NCBI GenBank assembly: GCA_002224055.1
Contig: AZLU01000057.1
Coordinates: 124,001 to 188,000, forward strand
Direction: 5' to 3'
Source of the DNA: Pezizomycotina sp. ARF18
Lineage: Eukaryota > Ascomycota
Length of the DNA stretch: 64,000 nucleotides
Positions 11,723 through 24,270 of the stretch are shown here, piece by piece. The position numbers and the translations under genes were made by a program. Position 1 is the first letter of the stretch. Every line of letters starts with the position of its first letter. The notes below the pieces were generated by a model, which was given only the letters and a program-made list of their open reading frames with translations, was not told the origin of the DNA and ran no database searches.

Positions 11723-12600
11723 CTATCGCGAGAAAATGCCTAATACTCTCGCAATCACGCCTCCAAATCCGTCCTGTTTAACTGTAGTTAATATACCCCC
11801 ATTAACCTGCTCCTGAATGCACCTCCAGTTCTTAAAGCTGTGCATTCGGGAGGATCGTTCGCCCCTTCGCCACGAGCCAGTGCAAGCGCCCGAAATGCTC
11901 CACCCGGCCAATTCTCGTAATCGTAGCCCGTCTGGACGACCCCTTCTTCGCCTGCGGCGGTATGATCGCCGTGAACTGCTCCCACTCCGTGACTGCGACA
12001 CCCTTGTACGTGATGCAGTACTGCACAACGGAGCATGTTCGGCTGCCTGCCCCGGCCTGATAGCCCTTGCATGTGCAGCTCCTCGTGGTTCCGTAGTACG
12101 TCTGCGGGCGTCGAGCTGGTCGACAACCTGCTGGCTGAGGAGCGTGTCGGTGGCGCCGGTGTCCATCGTGAATTCGGCTATCACGGCGACGAGAAGGCGA
12201 CCGCGCTGTTGGCGAGGGCGTCCTGCGGTTGTTTTGGTTTTGGACCCGCAGGCCATGCTGGAGGGTAGCGGAGGGCGACGGAGATCTGAAGTTGGACTTA
12301 GGGTCAGTTGAAATCTTCAAGTTCTTTACTAGAGAAAGAAATGGGGGAGTACACTTACCACCGGAGCCTTCTCCGTCGCGTTACCGGTCACCTTATAACA
12401 CTTCTATCGAAGTCGATGTCCGACTTTCCCGCTACGAAGGTCGCATCCTCGATGTCGTCGGTGCCGGGGCGCAACCCGTTCAGTATGTCGACGGGGCTAC
12501 CGCCACGTACTGTCATGCCGATGAGATTAGGTCCATATTTAACTGCGGCATGTGAGTAGGTATCCCGGGCGATACCCCCATAGAAAGCGACGCGAAGCGT
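11723..12600 (-). pseudogene. Unassigned coding relic with an aspartic-protease-like DTG motif
   Basis: Three overlapping minus-strand frames each hold protein-like stretches, as in a gene split by frame shifts. In order they are YGPNLIGMTVRGGSPVDILNG, a possible intron (GTAAGT.., ending near 12303), VQLQISVALRYPP, AEFTMDTGATDTLLSQQVVD (DTG codons near 12156-12164), and CITYKGVAVTEWEQFTAIIPP. The DTG followed by an aliphatic stretch resembles an aspartic-protease active-site loop, and MDTGATDTLLS loosely resembles MDTGSCGFTLS in the protease at 44947-46141. A second catalytic DTG is not found, so the family call is weak. I cannot fix the ends. Confidence 0.35.
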
Positions 12601-12845
12601 ATCTCGTGCAGCGAGCGCGGTTCCATCAGACCTCGTTGTCCGTCTTCATGTCATGGCCTTCAGGGCGGGTATCTGCTTACCTTTACCAGAAAGTCATATC
12701 GGACTTCTTATCCATCTCGTCGCCGTCAAACGGCGCGAGAGATCCGCCTTGCTCTCGTCGCCTTTATGACCGCCGCGCGTTGTTCTAGGGAGTTCTTGTC
12801 GCACGGCTCCGGAGTTTAAAAATCTTTGACCTCGTTATGCGCTCT

Positions 12846-13613
12846 TTAGCATTTTTTTGGGTGACTTCGGTTTCTTGAGGTGACCGCTTTGGAAAAGTCG
12901 TAGAGCTTGGCTTTTTGGCGGGCGGAGACGCGCTCGACATGGCGCCGCTTGGAGTTTATGGTGTATCCCTGAGGGATGGAGCCGCCTTCACACTGACCAG
13001 CTTCGCGCGGGTGGATCCTGGAAGACCGGTTTGCCTCCCGCATGCGCGGACCATGGCGTTGAACCTCTTTTGCTTCTTGGAGGGTAATGCTGCCCCTCTC
13101 TTGTTCGGTCGAGATTTGAAGACGCGGGTGGCATTGTCCTCACCGGGCTATAATGCTGTCCGTGCTCCCTTCTTAGAGCGCATAGCCAGTCTAGAAGGTT
13201 CAGCTTGAGATTCGCCGTCGGGCTCAGAGTCGGAAGCCGAGGAGGATGATAGCCCTCACCGTCGCTGAAAACGGCGTATTCGTTGCGGTTCGGTACGTGC
13301 GTAGGAGGGTCGAGAGCACGATGGATTCGTCGTCGGAGTCGGTGTCCATGGTTCCGGGTCGGCGTGACCGCGGCGGGTTTAGTGGGACGTTCTTGTCGGC
13401 TAAGACTGCGATATCATCGTCGTTTTCGGCGCTCTCGTCCGTAGAGGCATCAGTGTCCTCGGGTGGGCCTTCTTGGCCGGAGTTTTCTTTGCGGAGTCTT
13501 CTTTGCCGGGCCTTTCGTAGCTGGAGCTTTCTTCATGATCGCTCCCTTCGCACCAAGTCTTCTTGTAGCGGCGGCGGCTTTCGCCTTCGTCTGCTGAACA
13601 CTTCGCGAGCCAT
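12846..13613 (-). pseudogene. Lys/Pro/Ala-rich basic protein relic
   Basis: On the minus strand, from an ATG near 13613, frames read GAIMKKAPATKGPAKKT and KKTPAKKA-type repeats. An acidic Ser/Asp stretch (TDESAENDDDIAVLADKN, MDTDSDDESIVL) follows, then a basic Lys/Arg/Ser-rich region (SRPNKRGAALPSKKQKRFN, SPPAKKPSSTTFPKRSP). This alternating basic and acidic low-complexity make-up is typical of nuclear or nucleolar proteins. No catalytic or structural domain is seen. Stops and frame switches break it. It may continue into the relic at 11723-12600 on the same strand, but the join is not visible. No family is assigned. Confidence 0.4.
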
Positions 13614-15488
13614 GCTGAACTTGTTTCCAGAAGCTTAGATGTTGATTTGAGCGATGTTGATGATCGATGTAGTTAGACGTAAAAAATATTTCGTAGGAAG
13701 GTCGACTTGATGGAACGTTGTCAAGTCCTGAGTTGTTCGTTCGGGATCTAGGAAGTATTCTATAGTCTTATAGTCTTAGATTCGAGACTTGTCTTTTTTT
13801 GTCGGAATGGAAAGTAGACGAGACAGTTGAAGGTTGTCGAACTCTCAGCGAGAGAGAATGCGTTATATTCATCGAAGATAAGCTGTTCTGTTTCCCGCGT
13901 CCAGTGTCATATCGAAACAAAATAAAGCAGAGGCATCGCGGGCTCCGTGTAGGTTTTTTTTGGTCTTCGTTTCATGGTCAAAATAGTTCATGAATCGTTC
14001 ACTACGTTGTAACACCTTTGACAGCATTGGGTTCAAGTTCAAAAGTTTTCAATGACTACAGCTACCAGAGGTTTCAGCGTCGACGTTCCGGGAGTTAGAT
14101 TCCTTTGTATGAACCTGAAGCATCGGAACCACCGTCTCTAGCGATGTGGAAGATAGTCGATGTCGGTGTTTCTGTTTCTGGATTTCCACGCGGCTTTATG
14201 GGTTTAGAACTTGAAGCAAATTCCAGTGACTTCCAGATGTTTTCAAGTCTCGTTTCGATGTATAGAAGAGATTGAACGGAGAACGACACCATTTATCCTG
14301 AAAGCAACATGTTGCTTTCTTTCCATACGAAAAAAATAGCCCTTCTGTTTTGGACTTCGTTGTTGTTCCGTTAGTTTTGGAATCACGCCAACCACAATTC
14401 AAAAAACTCTGAGCAAATTGTTCCAGCGCTTGAATGCTCCGGCAATTTCTTAGAACGCAGAGATGATTCAGGTTCAAGGAAATGAAACAACCATCGCTGC
14501 CTTCTGGCCTGTGTATGATGACACATCCAAGGCGAAGCGAAAAAAAAAAAAAAAAAAAAAAAATCCTATGAAAGCAAAATAGGTCCTGTGTAACTGTTCT
14601 CACTAAACCGTAACACTGTCGAATTGCTTATGAAGGAAGCATGTGGAATATTAGGCAATAGACAGACTACTTTTTCTTCTATTTTTTTCTTGGCTAGAGA
14701 ATGATATCTTCATAGAGCTCTACGGCTGTCTTCATATTAGGAGAACTAACCCTAAACGGACCTGCAAGTGTCTACATCAGTATTGCTGCAAAAAAAAAAA
14801 AAAAAAAAAAAAAAACGTAGGTCCTTTCTAGAAGGAGGCGCTAGATCTACTACATATCCTGGCCCATAGGGTTGTTAGGGTCTGAAGGCCGTCACTCTCT
14901 TTTGTTTCGCAAACGGGATAACTACGCAACTGATCGTTCCCTGCCAGTTTGTATATTCTGCCTACGGTATCTTCGACTGGTTTACGAGACCATTCGATTT
15001 ACCTTGCAGTGTTTCTTGTCTATAGACCTATACTGTACCTATCAACGGAAAGAATCATATTCTGTAGTGAATGTTCACGGGCATATGACTTAATATAAAA
15101 GACCGATGAGAAGGAAACATTTGTTTCAGATGTGATATTCGAATATAATACCTGAAGTAAAAAGCTAAGCTAATGAAAAGGAAGAACACTAGGATAGAGA
15201 GAAATAGAGGATTGAAAGAAAGATATACAAGTATCGCAACATAAACCAAGAATATAAAGAGAAAAGACCTGAACAACAACGTTGACAAGAAATGAACCAG
15301 AATTTAATTACACGAATCGAAAGGATAGAAAGAATACGGCAAGGAAACTTGAAGGAAGGGGATACCTGCTTTTGTTATACCGAAGAATGAGAATGCTTGA
15401 AATATATATAAGTAAATGGAAATGAGCAGAGAAGGGAAACAGAAAGATCATGACCAGCAATTAAAGGTATATCAGTCAACAAAAGAGA
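13614..15488. other. Spacer with long poly-A tracts
   Basis: No gene is recognised. Two long A runs (about 14541-14563 and 14790-14815) and a purine-rich stretch (about 15100-15480) are the only features. Open frames across the purine-rich part give Leu/Phe-rich or Lys/Glu-rich chance peptides. Confidence 0.45.
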
Positions 15489-18400
15489 TTGAATAAAACG
15501 AAAGGAATGAAACTCCACCGTCCGACCCGCCAAAATCAAAACATCGCCAATATCAAAAGACCGCCACCCAAGAAAAAGAATATCAAAATCTCGTCTTCCT
15601 CCTCCCTCTTCCTCTACACCGCCTTCGCTTATCCCTATTCAAAACTCCATAACCGTCCCAGCTCCTCAGCGCTCAACCCGCCCTTTTCCTCTCACCTCCA
15701 CCATCACTTCCGCTTTCCCTCCCCTTCCCGCCATCGCTCATACTCTCCTAACAACTGGACTCTCAGCCCTAACTCTCTAACCCAAGACCCTTCAACCTCA
15801 CCGTCCTTCCTACTATTTAAATTCATCGATCGTCGCCAACACTCTCCGGCGGATCGTTACTGCGATTACGTAGCCGTGCGCGAGCTTCCTCGATCATTTC
15901 GGCTGCTATGGAGCCCGCTCTGAAACCCTCGTTCTTCCTTCTGTTTTTCGGAGAAACGCTGGACGGTCTTTTTCAGTGAACGATAGGCGGCGCTTCGGTG
16001 GGGACGTTGGAAGTGTATGCGTCGGACGACTACTGGTGATATAGAGCGACTACGTCTCGGTGACGTTCTACGAGTTTGCTGCCGCTGGCCAGGGTTGCGT
16101 TATTCGCGGTAGTCACGTCTCGGTTAACGGATTCGCGTATATCGGACGGAGTAGGATATTCGAAGCACGCAGCATCCTGGGTGCAGGGCTTTCTGCACCT
16201 CTAATACCTCACTAAGTCTACGCCGTCTCTAATACTATCCCTCACAGTTCACCCGAAACACCGACGGGAAATGTCGTCGTAAGTCGGCGTCGAACTCGCC
16301 GTCTTATCATCCGCGCCACGTTCGAGTGTTTTACTAGCGATAAACCGGCGACCGTTATTCTCTTGCGGTTGCGCAGTAGTCGTATACGGCGACGGCAGCG
16401 CGAAATGAACCTCCCGCCGTTTTGAGATATACTAGCGCGCCGACGGACTTCGGAGGAGAACGTACGACGCGCGGCGGCGAACGCGGCAGATGATTCGCGC
16501 CTGTGGCCTATCATAACACCGGTGTTTGCGTATCACGCGGTGGTGGTATTGTTGGTATTAGTGAGGCGGGAGAGGAGTGGTTTCTGACCATCGGCGTCGC
16601 AGTCACGGTGTGTTTGCAGCGGTGGACGTAGGGCGCGGCGGCGGGGGTCCGTTCAGTCGTTGAAGGCGGCGGGTCGTTCAGTCATTGAGCGGAGCGGTCG
16701 CGGAGGATGCCGCGGGGGGAAGACTGTGGGTGGGGTTCGCGCTTTATCTACTGTGGGCGGTGTCGCCGTGCGGCGTGTCTCGAGTTGTCGGCGGGAGGAG
16801 CAGTGCCGTTTCCTAACTGTAACTCTACTAACTATACCGACGCCTACGCCTACGCCTCCAATCCCAATCCACGATTACCAGCTGCCGCTGCGAGGTTCGG
16901 AACAGACGCTCGGCGCCGATGGAGTAACGGTACATCGGCGTCGGCGGTATAACAACTACACCACCGCCTGTTCCTCCCTCTTTTCTCTCCGTGTAGCTAA
17001 TAATTCAACCTCCTTCAGCATCGCCTTCAAGAATAATTATCGTCAACCCGTACGTTCCCTCGTATTCCGTTGCGATGCTCCAATACTGCGACTCAGCGTC
17101 GTCAATATCGCCCGCATCTCGCATATTCCGGCTAGCGCAAGCCTAACGTCACCCTGGCGTTAAATAATTCGTCCCGACGTCTGCGGCGTTAATCGTACTC
17201 GTCGCCGTGTATTCCGCACCTACCACCGAGAGATGAAAGTTCCTTCTCAGCGGCGACGAGCACTGCTTTCGCCTCTGCGAATTCGCGCTGTTCGACTGCG
17301 CGCGGATAGTTTTATTGATATGCTCCATTATTCGAGTAGACGTCGGCGTACGCGAGCGCTTTGGTGAGGAGGGCTTCTGCGTCGGCGTAGTTAGATATAG
17401 GTCGAGGGTGCCTTGTCTTCGTAGCGCCGTTGGATGCTTCCTTCGCCGGTTGTGTTGGGGATTTTATTAGAGCGGAGAGCATTGGCTCGATTTCGACGTC
17501 GATATCGGCGGGAGGATGGCTTTGGGCGTGGAGGTGGCGAGGGGACGTCGAACGTTGCTTTTTCGCTGTGAGATGGGAGTTGTAAGGTTCGTCGACGCGG
17601 TCTGCCGCGACGTCGCCGTCGTTTTGGAGACTGCGGTGGGCGTAGGCGATGCGTAACACTGGCCGCGGGAGGTGTGGTGGTGTTGTTAGGTTCCTTTTGC
17701 GGCTGTCCTACGTGGCGTTGTAGCGGACGGTGGGATGGGAGGGTGGCTGTTACCCGCGGAGGGTGCGCGGTTTGGTTACGCTGCCGGGGCGGGAGTTCGG
17801 CGCAGATGGGGTACGGGAGGGTGGTTTGGATGGTGGTCTCGGAGGGGGTTTCGTCGCGCGCGGCGTGGGAGGTTTCGTCACTGCTGAGTCGTAGATGATA
17901 GCGATGGCGTCCGAGCAGGACGAGTGGCCGTTGTATTATTCATCGCTGCAGGCGGGCGGGATTGCGTCGCGGATGCGTTTCTCGCTGCGGCAGCGGGTCT
18001 CGCGGTTGTCGTTGCCGTGGAAACGTTTCTCCCAGCTGCTGCTGCGGCTGGTCTAGCGGCGGGAGCGCACCAAGAGGAGTCCTGACGGGCTTTCCCCGTC
18101 GCATCCTCCCCGCGGCCGATGTGGAGTTCCGCCTCCGAAACCCTCTGCCTCGCAGCACCACCTGGAGCTGGTGTATTCCCTCGACCATCGACGGCGTCCT
18201 ATTATGTCCCGTTGTAACCATCGACGGCGCTCTGTTACTCCCCGCACCACACCCCTGCTACGGTCGGCGTCGCGTTTGTCGTCCCGCTACACGTCCGGTC
18301 GTATTTACGCTCGGTCGTGCGCTATTCGGCGGCGTCGGACGCGCGCTCGTCGGGGTGGGTACTAATTCCCGTTCATATTCTTGCAGTGGAGATACGGAGT

Positions 18401-18740
18401 ATCTGGTACCGTTACGGACGTGGAATCGCGCTGTTGTGTTTCGGAGTCAGGGAGGGAGGAGGTTGTTTTCGGACGGTGGAGGGTGTGTTGGTTCCATGTT
18501 GAATATTTCGGATTCGTGGATGGAGGGGTTTGTTGTTGTTCATCGGGTGCGAGAAGTTCGAGCAGTTGTGCTTGAGGGATACGGAGGATGAGGAGAAGGA
18601 GGCGCTAATGATCGATGGACCGCTTTGCGTAGGCTGTCGTGGGTGTAGTGTACTAGCGTCGTCATTCCCATTGCTACTATTCCATTACCGTTCCCCGTTC
18701 GAAGGATATGATTTAGAGGAGTCGGAGATGCCATGATCTT
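15489..18740. other. GC/CpG-rich block with undeciphered coding-like frames
   Basis: After a CT-rich lead-in (15590-15790) the base composition becomes GC- and CpG-rich, unlike the flanks. On the minus strand at about 17220-17660 one frame reads as helical protein (ADAEALLTKALAYADVYSNN, then AVEQREFAEAKAVLVAAEKE after one stop). Upstream of it lie Pro/Thr-rich frames at 17660-17900. On the plus strand an ATG at 17904 opens a 50-codon frame (MASEQDEWPLYYSSLQAGG). Near 18530 the plus strand reads KFEQLCLRDTEDEEKEALM, which has the flavour of an F-box/LRR protein. None of these gives a family I can name. Probably one or more decayed genes. Confidence 0.35.
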
Positions 18741-21280
18741 GTCGGGAGGGGGGTACGGGTGGTATAGCGGTCGGCTTTCATGTGAGTATGTTAATAGTAT
18801 GAGGAATTATAATACTCGAATGGTGATAATACGGGTAATACGGTTGAACAAACGAAAGGTAAAGGGGGAACGAAACAAAAAGGATATTTCTACAGATATT
18901 TCCTTTCACGCTATTATGCTAAACGAATAGATAGAAAAGAACAGATAAAAGAAAAAAGGAGAAATAAGAAAGGAAAAATTTCTCTATAGATAATCGCACA
19001 TGATGAATAAGGATATAATTGGATAAGAGATTCGTAATTCAATTCGTTCGTCCTGTTTCTCTTGCAGGAGATAGTGAAAATATCAGCCAGTGACGTGGTC
19101 GTATGCTCAGGATCGAAAATTGGTTAAAATCATATGGGAGAGAAGGAAAGAGAGCGGGTGACTTGCTTTTTGTATAGGGAATACAGTAAGAAAGGAAAAC
19201 CAGCCACGATCAATATAAAAGGGAACAGATGGTACGAGGCGGGACAAAGTTCTACTTTGTCGATAGGTTTGTCAGGGGTGACTTGAGTGTAATTTAAGTC
19301 CCGTCCTATCGAGTAGAGTCTGTGCCTGATCGATTAGTCCCGTTAGGGGAGAATAGCGAGAGAGATACGTACCTAGTGGTTAAATATAAAGTAACAAGGG
19401 GGCGTTCGCAGGGGCAGGGCTTGGACTTGGTAGTGTGTAAGACGCTTGCTTGATAAAAGAAAGGGAGTCGAAAAATTTTTTTCGCTCTTGCATCGTTTTA
19501 TTAAGGCCAGCGAAAGCAAGTCAAAAGCAATGGAGGTTCCTGCCTGTTCAAGCCCGTATATACAAATTCCATCTACGGTATAAGCGGGTCTGAGATACCG
19601 AAAAGGGTAGAGTTCGATATTAGAGACTCGAGGGAAGCCTTTCCGGGAGGTTTGGTTCGTTTAAGGGAACTAGTCAGGGAAATTAGAACTTGGAAAGCCC
19701 TTTTGGTTTCTCGGAATTATAGCTGAACAGAGAGACATGGGCGGTAGGGAGAGAGATCTGCTTCTAGAAGTTGACAGAACACAGGGAAGGCACGGCAGAA
19801 CGACGGAAAGGCTATGGCGAAAGGGGGGTGTTTTTACTGCTCGGCGCTTCCGCGAAATGGAATCATTTGTAAAGCACAAATACAAACCTACGCCTATTGT
19901 TTGTTCCGTTTCCTGATACGATTTCGAGGAATTAATGCTTACATATGCTCATATCAAAAAATATCTGCTACCATTCTCTGTTTTCGAAGTGTGACGGCGG
20001 TTGAGAAAGAAGCGACCCTCATGTTCAAGTCGTGTAAAACCCCCTTGGAAAAATCCTATAAGTGTCCTGCGTACACCACATGTACCTTACATTACAATTT
20101 ATTGGTCGTAAATTCCCAAGTTATATATTAGCCAATGCTTCGATAAATCATAAAAAAGATATCTTTCTTCTTGTTCACTCGCCGATTTACCAAGTATCCC
20201 GGATTTTCGAGGTCGGTTCCATAGGCCTTGTTACCCGCTTGTATACATACCGTAAAAACCGGCGAAATAAGAATGTTAATTATCAGAATTTGACCATGCT
20301 ATTTTTCCCATATAAAATTCGGTAAGCCCACCCAAAATTCATGCCTATAGACACAATACTAGTTCATTTATTGTACATTATTGTACGCCATGTCGGTGCC
20401 GAGTGATGTAATGTACCACGAGAAAGAAATCGTATTATATTGACTATATCTAAATATATCTTTATTAATAACAAAAACCAACTAACTAAATATGAATGCA
20501 AAAGATAATCTAAGAAACAATGCCGGGATTAAGTAACAATAGAGGTTTAGGAAGACCTAGATTTAACGTTCAAGAGTTTAGATTGTTATAAGTATAAGTC
20601 ATATTTTAAAGAGTTATGATCGCTGTAGTATAGAAAACTTCATGATTGTTTGCTGCAGCTTGAAAAAAAAAAAAAAAAATGAAGTAATAGCTTCACGACT
20701 TTTTACTTGCAAAACTAGAGAACCGTGCAAAGCCTGCGCAGAGATCCAGAAGGTCCTTCAAACCTGGTTCATTGTTAAACAGGTCCGTTCAAGATTAGCT
20801 ACTTTCTTTTTTTCTCTTTTTATTAAACACTTAGATCGGGCGCCTACTCGTATAGATTATCAATCTCAGCAGCACTCAAATTTACTACATCTGCATTCTT
20901 TGTACCTATGGAGCTGAAAATAGTCAATACTATAAGTTAGGAGCTTTAAAGGCTATCTGTATCTGCGTAGTTCGTCATTTCTTAGCTCTTTAACCGTTCA
21001 GCTTCTATACTCCATTAAAAACAGAGATGAGGTTCTTTGTCCCTGGAAAGGAACTGAAAGAAGGAAGCGCGTAGCCTGACATCCTTTCCCCAAACGCCAA
21101 TAAATCTCGAAAACAATGGACTCAGAGCCTAGCCTCTAGTTCTGTTTCATTCAGTAGCTTACCATGAAGCCAAATTGCACTGTGTTTACAACGTTTTGAT
21201 CCATTGACTCACGAGACTGTTTCGAGTGTCAACAACAACTTAGATAAGAGCATGCACATAGTTTCTTTCAACGAAGGGAG
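18741..21280. other. Long spacer, nothing recognised
   Basis: About 2.5 kb with only short frames on either strand, a purine-rich stretch around 18840-18990 and an A run near 20664-20678. No gene, repeat or RNA structure recognised. Confidence 0.4.
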
Positions 21281-21326
21281 GCCCGATTAGCTCAGTTGGT
21301 AGAACGCGGGACTTTTGATCCTAATA
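21281..21326 (+). tRNA. tRNA-Lys(UUU), 5' part only
   Basis: The segment matches the start of a eukaryotic tRNA-Lys. It has acceptor strand GCCCGAT, D-arm with the A-box text TAGCTCAGTTGGTAGA, and an anticodon arm GGGA-CTTTTGA-TCC whose loop gives anticodon TTT. It stops within the variable region and runs straight into a run of C followed by a run of A. The variable loop, the T-arm with its B-box (GGTTCGA) and the 3' acceptor strand are absent, so it cannot make a working tRNA. It may be a truncated gene, the head of a tRNA-derived element, or a local assembly fault at the homopolymers. Identity of the 5' half is sure. Confidence 0.75.
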
Positions 21327-21366
21327 CCCCCCCCCCCCCCCAAAAAAAAAAAAAAAGAAAAAAAAC
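21327..21366. repeat. Poly-C / poly-A junction
   Basis: About 14 C are followed directly by about 14 A, then an A-rich stretch with one G, abutting the truncated tRNA-Lys. A T run of about 19 follows at about 21405-21423. Such stacked homopolymers are typical places for assembly length errors. Confidence 0.7.
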
Positions 21367-22538
21367 CTCCACTTAATCGCGGGGAATGACGACGCCGTTC
21401 AACCTCTTTTTTTTTTTTTTTTTATTAAATTATTGTAAGTGGAAACAAATTCTATCGCGCCGCCACTTGGAAACTCGAAAAATAATATATCAACAAATAG
21501 AGCGTGGCATTGAGGTCCTTTTCGAGAAAAAAAAAAGAAAGAGAATGTTAGAATGAAGCTATGCGACATGTTTAGATGTAGGCGCTATGTAATCATTATA
21601 GGGTTCCTACAACCAGGTTTTGGCACGGAACCATCGACAATATGAGAAAACGAATGCCAATTCTTTTTGACGGCTCCGCTAGCTTCACGGTTTGACAGCC
21701 AAATCTTCCGCATACGCATTGATCCACAGCTCAGACCCGGTCGTATTTCTCCATACCGGCAGATGGGATTCACAAAATCCGCGGGAAACTCGCAATTTCT
21801 GCAAACTACCACCATCGCCCGGTCAAACCACTCAATCTTAAATAGAGTGTTCCCGACTCCATCCTCCTTACTACCTGAGAGTCTAGAAATAGAAACTCTT
21901 GCACAGTTGTTACAGCTATAGCTATCTCCATTTTACCGGTAAGCCTAGGGAAACAAGGTTTTAGGCAAAGAAAGAACTCGAAGCTTCTTGGGACCTCCGC
22001 CGGGATCGCGGAGGCTAAGCTGGGTAGAGTTATCCAGCAGTCGATTCGAAATCGCGACAAGTAAACAGTTTCGCCTAAAGCTCCCGTCAGCCTATGAGAC
22101 GCAAGGATTTAGAGAGCTGTTACCGACTACACCGCTCCACGAATAGGAAAGGAAAAACGGTTCCCTTCCCACGATTGGAAATCCCTGTTATTCTAGTATT
22201 TACAAATTCTAGAGAGACGTATCCTGGGCATACGTAGTACCAAGGAGCTAAGGATGTTTAAAAGACGGGTAGCCTAAAGCGGTGCGAGGCTGAGTTTACC
22301 AGGCGGAGCTGGTTTTTTTTTTTTTTTTTTTGTTATTTATTCTGGAGCTCTCCCCCGCAATGACTCGTGATACTTTCAGATAATTTCTCGTTCGTATAAT
22401 AAACAGCAAAGATTCATAAAAGATATAGTAAATAAGGCAAAGAGAAACAAATCCTATCTTATTGTATCTCGATCATCGCGAGCTTTTTTCTTCTTGTGTT
22501 ATAAAAGTCGTTATTTCTAGTTAGAGTTAACAGAGATC
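21367..22538. other. Spacer, nothing firmly recognised
   Basis: On the minus strand at 21585-22060 two adjoining frames (starting MVVVCRNCEFPADF and MSRFRIDCWITLPSL) are longer than chance for the composition but show no family motif. A T run of about 18 lies near 22313-22331. The promoter of the F-box gene should lie in the last 200 bases. Confidence 0.35.
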
Positions 22539-23866
22539 ATGTTCGGATCCCCGAAGAAGCCTTCGCGCTGGTCGCGGAAGCTATCGATGATATTTACCGC
22601 TTCGCCTCCTGCTTCATCGGTTAAGCATGAACATGACTCCATCCCCGTCTACCTCATAGACAAGAAATACCCAGAGACCGAACTCCCGCCCCCGAGATAT
22701 ACACCAGAGGAGCAAGGACCCACCAGGGTAGGCCGCGCGACTTCGAGGTCGTCATCGTCTTCCCGCAGCGGACACGCTAGTATAAGCTTCCTGAACAGCT
22801 TCACGAACTTACCGGTGGAGATTTCTTGGATATCTGCGAGCTTGTAACAATCGCCCTTTCTCCAACACACATATCAATGTGTATATTTTCATTTTCAAGT
22901 TCAGAGCAAGCTAACGAAGTTTTATTTTAGTACCGTACGAAGACCTAAAGTCCCTCCGCCTCGCCTGCCGCCGCCTCGAGCGCGCCGCTAACGCCTCGTT
23001 GTTCACGCACTTATCCGTCCCATAGTCGTCGGCGATAATTATAAATACTGCAATAAGCACGGATGGTACACCGCCACCACTTCTTCCCAAGCATGCCCTC
23101 CCTTCCGGCGACCGTAAATCACGAAAAGTGCGACTGGCACCACCACCCGTTCTCCTCCCCACGTCAGATCCGCCCGCCAACGCCGTAAATCCAATCTCAG
23201 ACCCCTTCATAACGGCCCCATAACCGCCTCCTCCCTTGGCCCGACACCTTACGATCCGCTTCGAGTCTCCCGAACTTCCGAGCGGTGTGTCTAGCGCGTA
23301 CAGGACTAGCCTCTGCGATTCCCTTGTTAGTTTTTCGAAGAGAACGCTACCGTACCTTCTCTCGCTGTGTCCGAAAGTAAGTGTTTTGACGGTTAGCGTG
23401 GATACGAACCGCTGGTTTGAGAATTCCGTTGCTGTGTTACTCCGGATATGTGTAAAATATACCCTCCCGCGACTCAGGTGGCTATAGGTTGGAGAAAACG
23501 TCAATATCACGTTGAGGGGTGAGTACGCATATAAAGAATTCGCGAAGGGATTGGAGGGGTTGAACACGCTGGTTATACGATGGAGAGTCAGCCTGCGCGG
23601 ATTGGAAAACATGCTTGTGAAAGGAGGACTGGGAAGGAGATTGAAAGAGTTATTAGACGTGTCCTGGATGGAGACACCTAGGGGTGGAGTATTGGCGGGA
23701 TTTCGACGTGAGTACTTAGTCTACACATATGTATATATGGAAACTATGCTAACGGAGTTGTCTTAGAGAATTCGTTGAAGTTGCAGGGCCAAGGACACCC
23801 ACCACGTTCCACCACTGGAACGTTAACACGACGCAGTACTTACGCCTTGAGAGTTTTCTTGACTGA
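22539..23866 (+). pseudogene. F-box protein gene, copy 1
   Basis: The start is ATG 22539 (MFGSPKKPSRWSRKL), with a Ser-rich leader. The F-box begins FTNLPVEI and continues LDICEL. It is split by an 87-nt intron at 22844-22930 (GTAACA..TTTTAG) and resumes PYEDLKSLRLACRRLERAAN with SLFTHLSV, the classical hydrophobic pattern that binds Skp1 in SCF ubiquitin ligases. The substrate-binding part reads ARHLTIRFESPELPSG, LPYLLSLCPKVSVLTVSV and AYKEFAKGLEGLNTLVIRW. A second intron at 23708-23766 (GTGAGT..TCTTAG, with CTAAC) leads to TPTTFHHWNVNTTQYLRLES and TGA 23866. One base is missing in the F-box (ISW for ILLD). In-frame stops follow the F-box (LSVP) and occur near 23210 and 23487. Family confident; function as written is lost. 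Confidence 0.75.
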
Positions 23867-24270
23867 ACGACGATGTTTTTTCTAAATTTACGAGTCGAGG
23901 GCGGGAGGAAGTTAAAAAGCAACTTGACACCGGACTGGGGAGTTGGATATATATATATATATATCTATATTATATGGGCGTATATAAGGAGTAAACTACA
24001 AGAAGCTATGATGTTTAAAGTAATTGGTAACGAATTTCACTTATTGGCGTTTACGAGAGTATATGGAACTGGATTCATGTATGTAGCTTAGGAGGTCATG
24101 ATATAACGATCATTCATGTGTTTAATGGAAATTTTAAGTCATGAAATATTTCTATATATGAGAGTTAGGAAATTACAGAGAGAGTCGCGATCATGTTTCA
24201 CACCTTCTAGTACCTCTTACGCTATAGATACTGGCTGCACTGGCAAAAAGCCCCAGAGGCACCTGACTCC
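23867..24270. repeat. Spacer with TA microsatellite
   Basis: Convergent spacer between two F-box genes. It carries a (TA)n tract at about 23947-23965 and no coding signal. Confidence 0.5.

Noticed and set aside
12150-12170. DTGA motif read as a possible retroelement protease.
   Set aside because: No reverse transcriptase, integrase or flanking direct repeats are visible nearby, and the surrounding protein text does not fit a retroelement polyprotein.
14196-14603. A 135-codon minus-strand frame.
   Set aside because: It runs through a long A tract that encodes only Phe, with no domain; chance frame.
15055-15288. A very hydrophobic 77-codon minus-strand frame.
   Set aside because: It is opposite a purine-rich stretch, which always reads as Leu/Phe/Ser; not evidence of a membrane protein.
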